A stretch of DNA of 7,173 nt, taken from the NCBI GenBank assembly GCA_900754755.1, contig CAAEEC010000218.1, positions 1-7,173 of the forward strand, read 5' to 3'. The notes beneath the pieces are model-generated. The model searched no databases. It saw only the letters and a program-made list of their open reading frames with translations, and was not told the origin of the DNA. This stretch comes from Clostridia bacterium. Lineage in GTDB: Bacteria > Bacillota > Clostridia > Christensenellales > Aristaeellaceae. Of the stretch, positions 5,478 through 7,173 are shown one piece after another; position 1 is the first letter of the stretch, and every line of letters begins with the position of its first letter. Made by a program: the position numbers and the translations under genes.

Positions 5478-7173
5478 ATGCCCACATTGCCCGAAACCAG
5501 TCCACGCCCCGCGCTGGGCTGTCCGCATTTTCCTGCAAAATTTCAGGCGCTGATTTTCCGCAATTGGGGCGTCGTGCCCTGCGCGCGGATCGCGCGGGCG
5601 CTGGGGTGCTCCCCGGCAGAGGCGCGCGCAGCGGCGGAAGCGCTGGGCCTGGATCCCACTGTGGACGCCGCGCCCTGCTGGGATGCGCGCGGCTATCAAA
5701 CCATCATCCGCAACAACTGGCACCTGTGCCCGTTCGATCAGCTCCTCCAGCTTTTGGACATGCCGGAAGAACGGCTGGCGTTCTTGCTCAAGGAAGACGA
5801 TTTTCTCTGGCACAAGCTGGGCATGCTCAAGCCGCTGTGCGAGCGCGTGCGCTATCGCGCGCTCGCGCCGGAAGAGGCGGCGCGCACGCGCGCCATCGCG
5901 CAAACCGTGCGTTCCTTGCGCACGAGGGAAAACGGGTTTGATTTTGTCGCGGCGCTTTCTGGCCCGGCGCAACCGGTTTCCCGAGAGGCGGACGACGGGC
6001 GGCTGCGCACTGTGTATTCCTATTTCGCCCTCTATGGCGATCCACTCAGCGATCCCTCGCTCGATCCCTTTCCGGACGCGCTGCTGGCCGAGTACGCGCG
6101 CATGGGCGTACGCGGCGTGTGGCTACAGGGCATCCTCTATCAGCTTACGCCCTTTCCCTTCGATCCGGCGCTCTCCACGGGCTGGGAAGCGCGCATCGCG
6201 GCACTCAATCGGCTGATCGCGCGCGCGAAGCGGCACGGCATCGGCGTGTATTTGTATTTGAACGAGCCGCGCTCCATGCCGGACACCTTCTTCGCGCGCT
6301 ATCCGCATTTGCGCGGCGCGCGCGAAGGCGATTTTTGCGCCATGTGTACCTCCACGGATGAGGTGCGCGCCTATCTGGAGGATGCGGCTTACCGCCTGTT
6401 CTGCGCGGCGCCGGATCTGGCGGGGTTCTTTACGATTTCCATGAGTGAAAATCTCACAAACTGTTATTCTCGCGCGCAGGATGCGGGCGGCTGCCCGCGC
6501 TGTGCGGCGCGCCAGCCCTGGGACGTGGTGGCCGAGGTGAACAACCTGCTGGCGCGCGGCGCGCACCGCGCCAACCCCGCCGCCCGCGCCATCGCCTGGA
6601 GCTGGGCATGGGGCGATTGGGGACGAGAGATCGTTGCGCGGCTCACGGAGGGGCAGATCGTGCAATGCACGGCGGAAGAGGCGCTCACCACTTTTGTGGG
6701 CGGTGTGGAAGGCAGCGTGCTGGACTACACGCTCTCGCAGACCGGCCCTGGCGAAACGGCCAAAGCGCTGTGGCGCGCCGCGCGCGCACGCGGCCTGGAA
6801 ACCTGCGCCAAGGTGCAAATCAACAATACTTGGGAACTGGCCGCCGTGCCTTGGCTTCCTGTATTCGATAAAGTGGAGGCGCTGCTCGCTAACCTGGAAA
6901 AAGAGGGCGTGCGCCACTTGCAATTGAGCTGGACGCTGGGCGGTTATCCTTCGCCTACCTTGCGTTTCGCTTGTATGGGCGGACGGGACGCGCGCGCGTT
7001 TTTGCGGGATTGGCTGGGGCAGACAGCAGGCGAGATGGCTTATGCGGCGCAAAAGCGCATGAGCGAAGCCTTTGGCGAATTTCCTTTCCACATTTCCGTG
7101 GCCTATCATGCGCCGCAGAATTTCGGCCCCATGGCGCCGTTTTATGCGGAAAAGACCGGCTGGAATGCCACGA
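5478..7173 (+). CDS. Uncharacterised cytoplasmic TIM-barrel glycosidase-like protein with N-terminal helical repeats (3' end outside window)
   Basis: Open for 565 codons to the window edge with no stop, so the C-terminus is missing. The ATG at 5478 follows AAGGGAGGA (5462-5470) by 7 nt. No signal peptide or membrane segment is present, so it should be cytoplasmic. Residues 22-58 and 73-109 are two diverged helical repeats, 51 residues apart, sharing Q, I, NW, P and L (RNWGVVP against NNWHLCP); each looks helix-turn-helix-like. From about 195 the pattern fits alternating strands and helices of a TIM barrel: GVRGVWLQG near 214, GVYLYLNEPRSMP from 256, ISMSENLTNCYS from 320, AWSWAWGDWG (373-382), INNTWELAAVPWLP from 448, SWTLGGYPSP near 484. 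I recall similar proteins, annotated as hypothetical or family 20-like glycosylhydrolases, in Clostridia and Planctomycetes, but know no proven activity. E324 in SEN is the best visible candidate for a catalytic acid. It has no obvious functional link to the importer. Confidence 0.82.
   Translation, partial: MPTLPETSPRPALGCPHFPAKFQALIFRNWGVVPCARIARALGCSPAEARAAAEALGLDPTVDAAPCWDARGYQTIIRNNWHLCPFDQLLQLLDMPEERLAFLLKEDDFLWHKLGMLKPLCERVRYRALAPEEAARTRAIAQTVRSLRTRENGFDFVAALSGPAQPVSREADDGRLRTVYSYFALYGDPLSDPSLDPFPDALLAEYARMGVRGVWLQGILYQLTPFPFDPALSTGWEARIAALNRLIARAKRHGIGVYLYLNEPRSMPDTFFARYPHLRGAREGDFCAMCTSTDEVRAYLEDAAYRLFCAAPDLAGFFTISMSENLTNCYSRAQDAGGCPRCAARQPWDVVAEVNNLLARGAHRANPAARAIAWSWAWGDWGREIVARLTEGQIVQCTAEEALTTFVGGVEGSVLDYTLSQTGPGETAKALWRAARARGLETCAKVQINNTWELAAVPWLPVFDKVEALLANLEKEGVRHLQLSWTLGGYPSPTLRFACMGGRDARAFLRDWLGQTAGEMAYAAQKRMSEAFGEFPFHISVAYHAPQNFGPMAPFYAEKTGWNAT

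Noticed and set aside
6261..6269. NEP motif (residues 262-264) as the acid/base of a clan GH-A glycosidase
   Set aside because: It lies on an early strand, about the second of the barrel, not the fourth where the GH-A NEP sits, and similar LNEPR sequences seem to be a plain family motif.

Overview
The window holds an almost complete ABC importer operon of the BMP/PnrA (basic membrane protein, purine nucleoside) type, all on the + strand, followed by the 5' part of an unrelated gene for a cytoplasmic glycosidase-like protein. GC is high, Shine-Dalgarno sequences are strong GGAGG types, the promoter has a perfect TATAAT, and both terminators are classical hairpin-plus-T-tract. Together with the gene order (binding protein, double ATPase, two permeases, as in Bacillus nupNOPQ, formerly yufNOPQ), this suggests a GC-rich Clostridia-type Firmicute, perhaps a gut lineage near Christensenellales. 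The taxon is an inference from style and remembered family sequences, not from a search.

Layout. Positions 1-46 hold nothing I can name. A bidirectional-looking terminator (47-78) is followed at once by an extended -10 promoter (90-118) and a leader of about 30 nt. The substrate-binding protein gene (156-1253) comes next. A 218-bp gap (1254-1471) is full of inverted repeats: one resembles a dispersed Clostridia intergenic repeat, one is a 13-bp GC hairpin, and a three-armed set just upstream of the ATPase ribosome binding site could fold in two exclusive ways. The ATPase (1472-2995) and the two permeases (2992-4131, 4128-5393) are joined by ATGA overlaps and should be translationally coupled. 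A perfect 12-bp hairpin terminator (5402-5442) closes the operon. The last gene (5478 to the right edge) has its own strong ribosome binding site but no clear promoter.

How it works together. The secreted binding protein captures a ligand, probably a purine nucleoside, outside the membrane. The two different permeases form the channel. The single polypeptide with two ATPase domains, one canonical and one degenerate as is usual in the family, drives import.

Two features depart from the family pattern I know. The binding protein has an ordinary cleavable signal peptide with no lipobox cysteine. The second permease carries about 100 extra residues between TM2 and TM3, predicted to lie on the outer face where the binding protein docks. 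These may be related. The last gene encodes a TIM-barrel-like protein of a widespread but, to my knowledge, uncharacterised family, with two NW-containing helical repeats at its N-terminus and no secretion signal. I found no clearly new multi-gene system; the unusual signals are the permease insertion, the hairpin-rich gap and the repeat-headed glycosidase-like protein.
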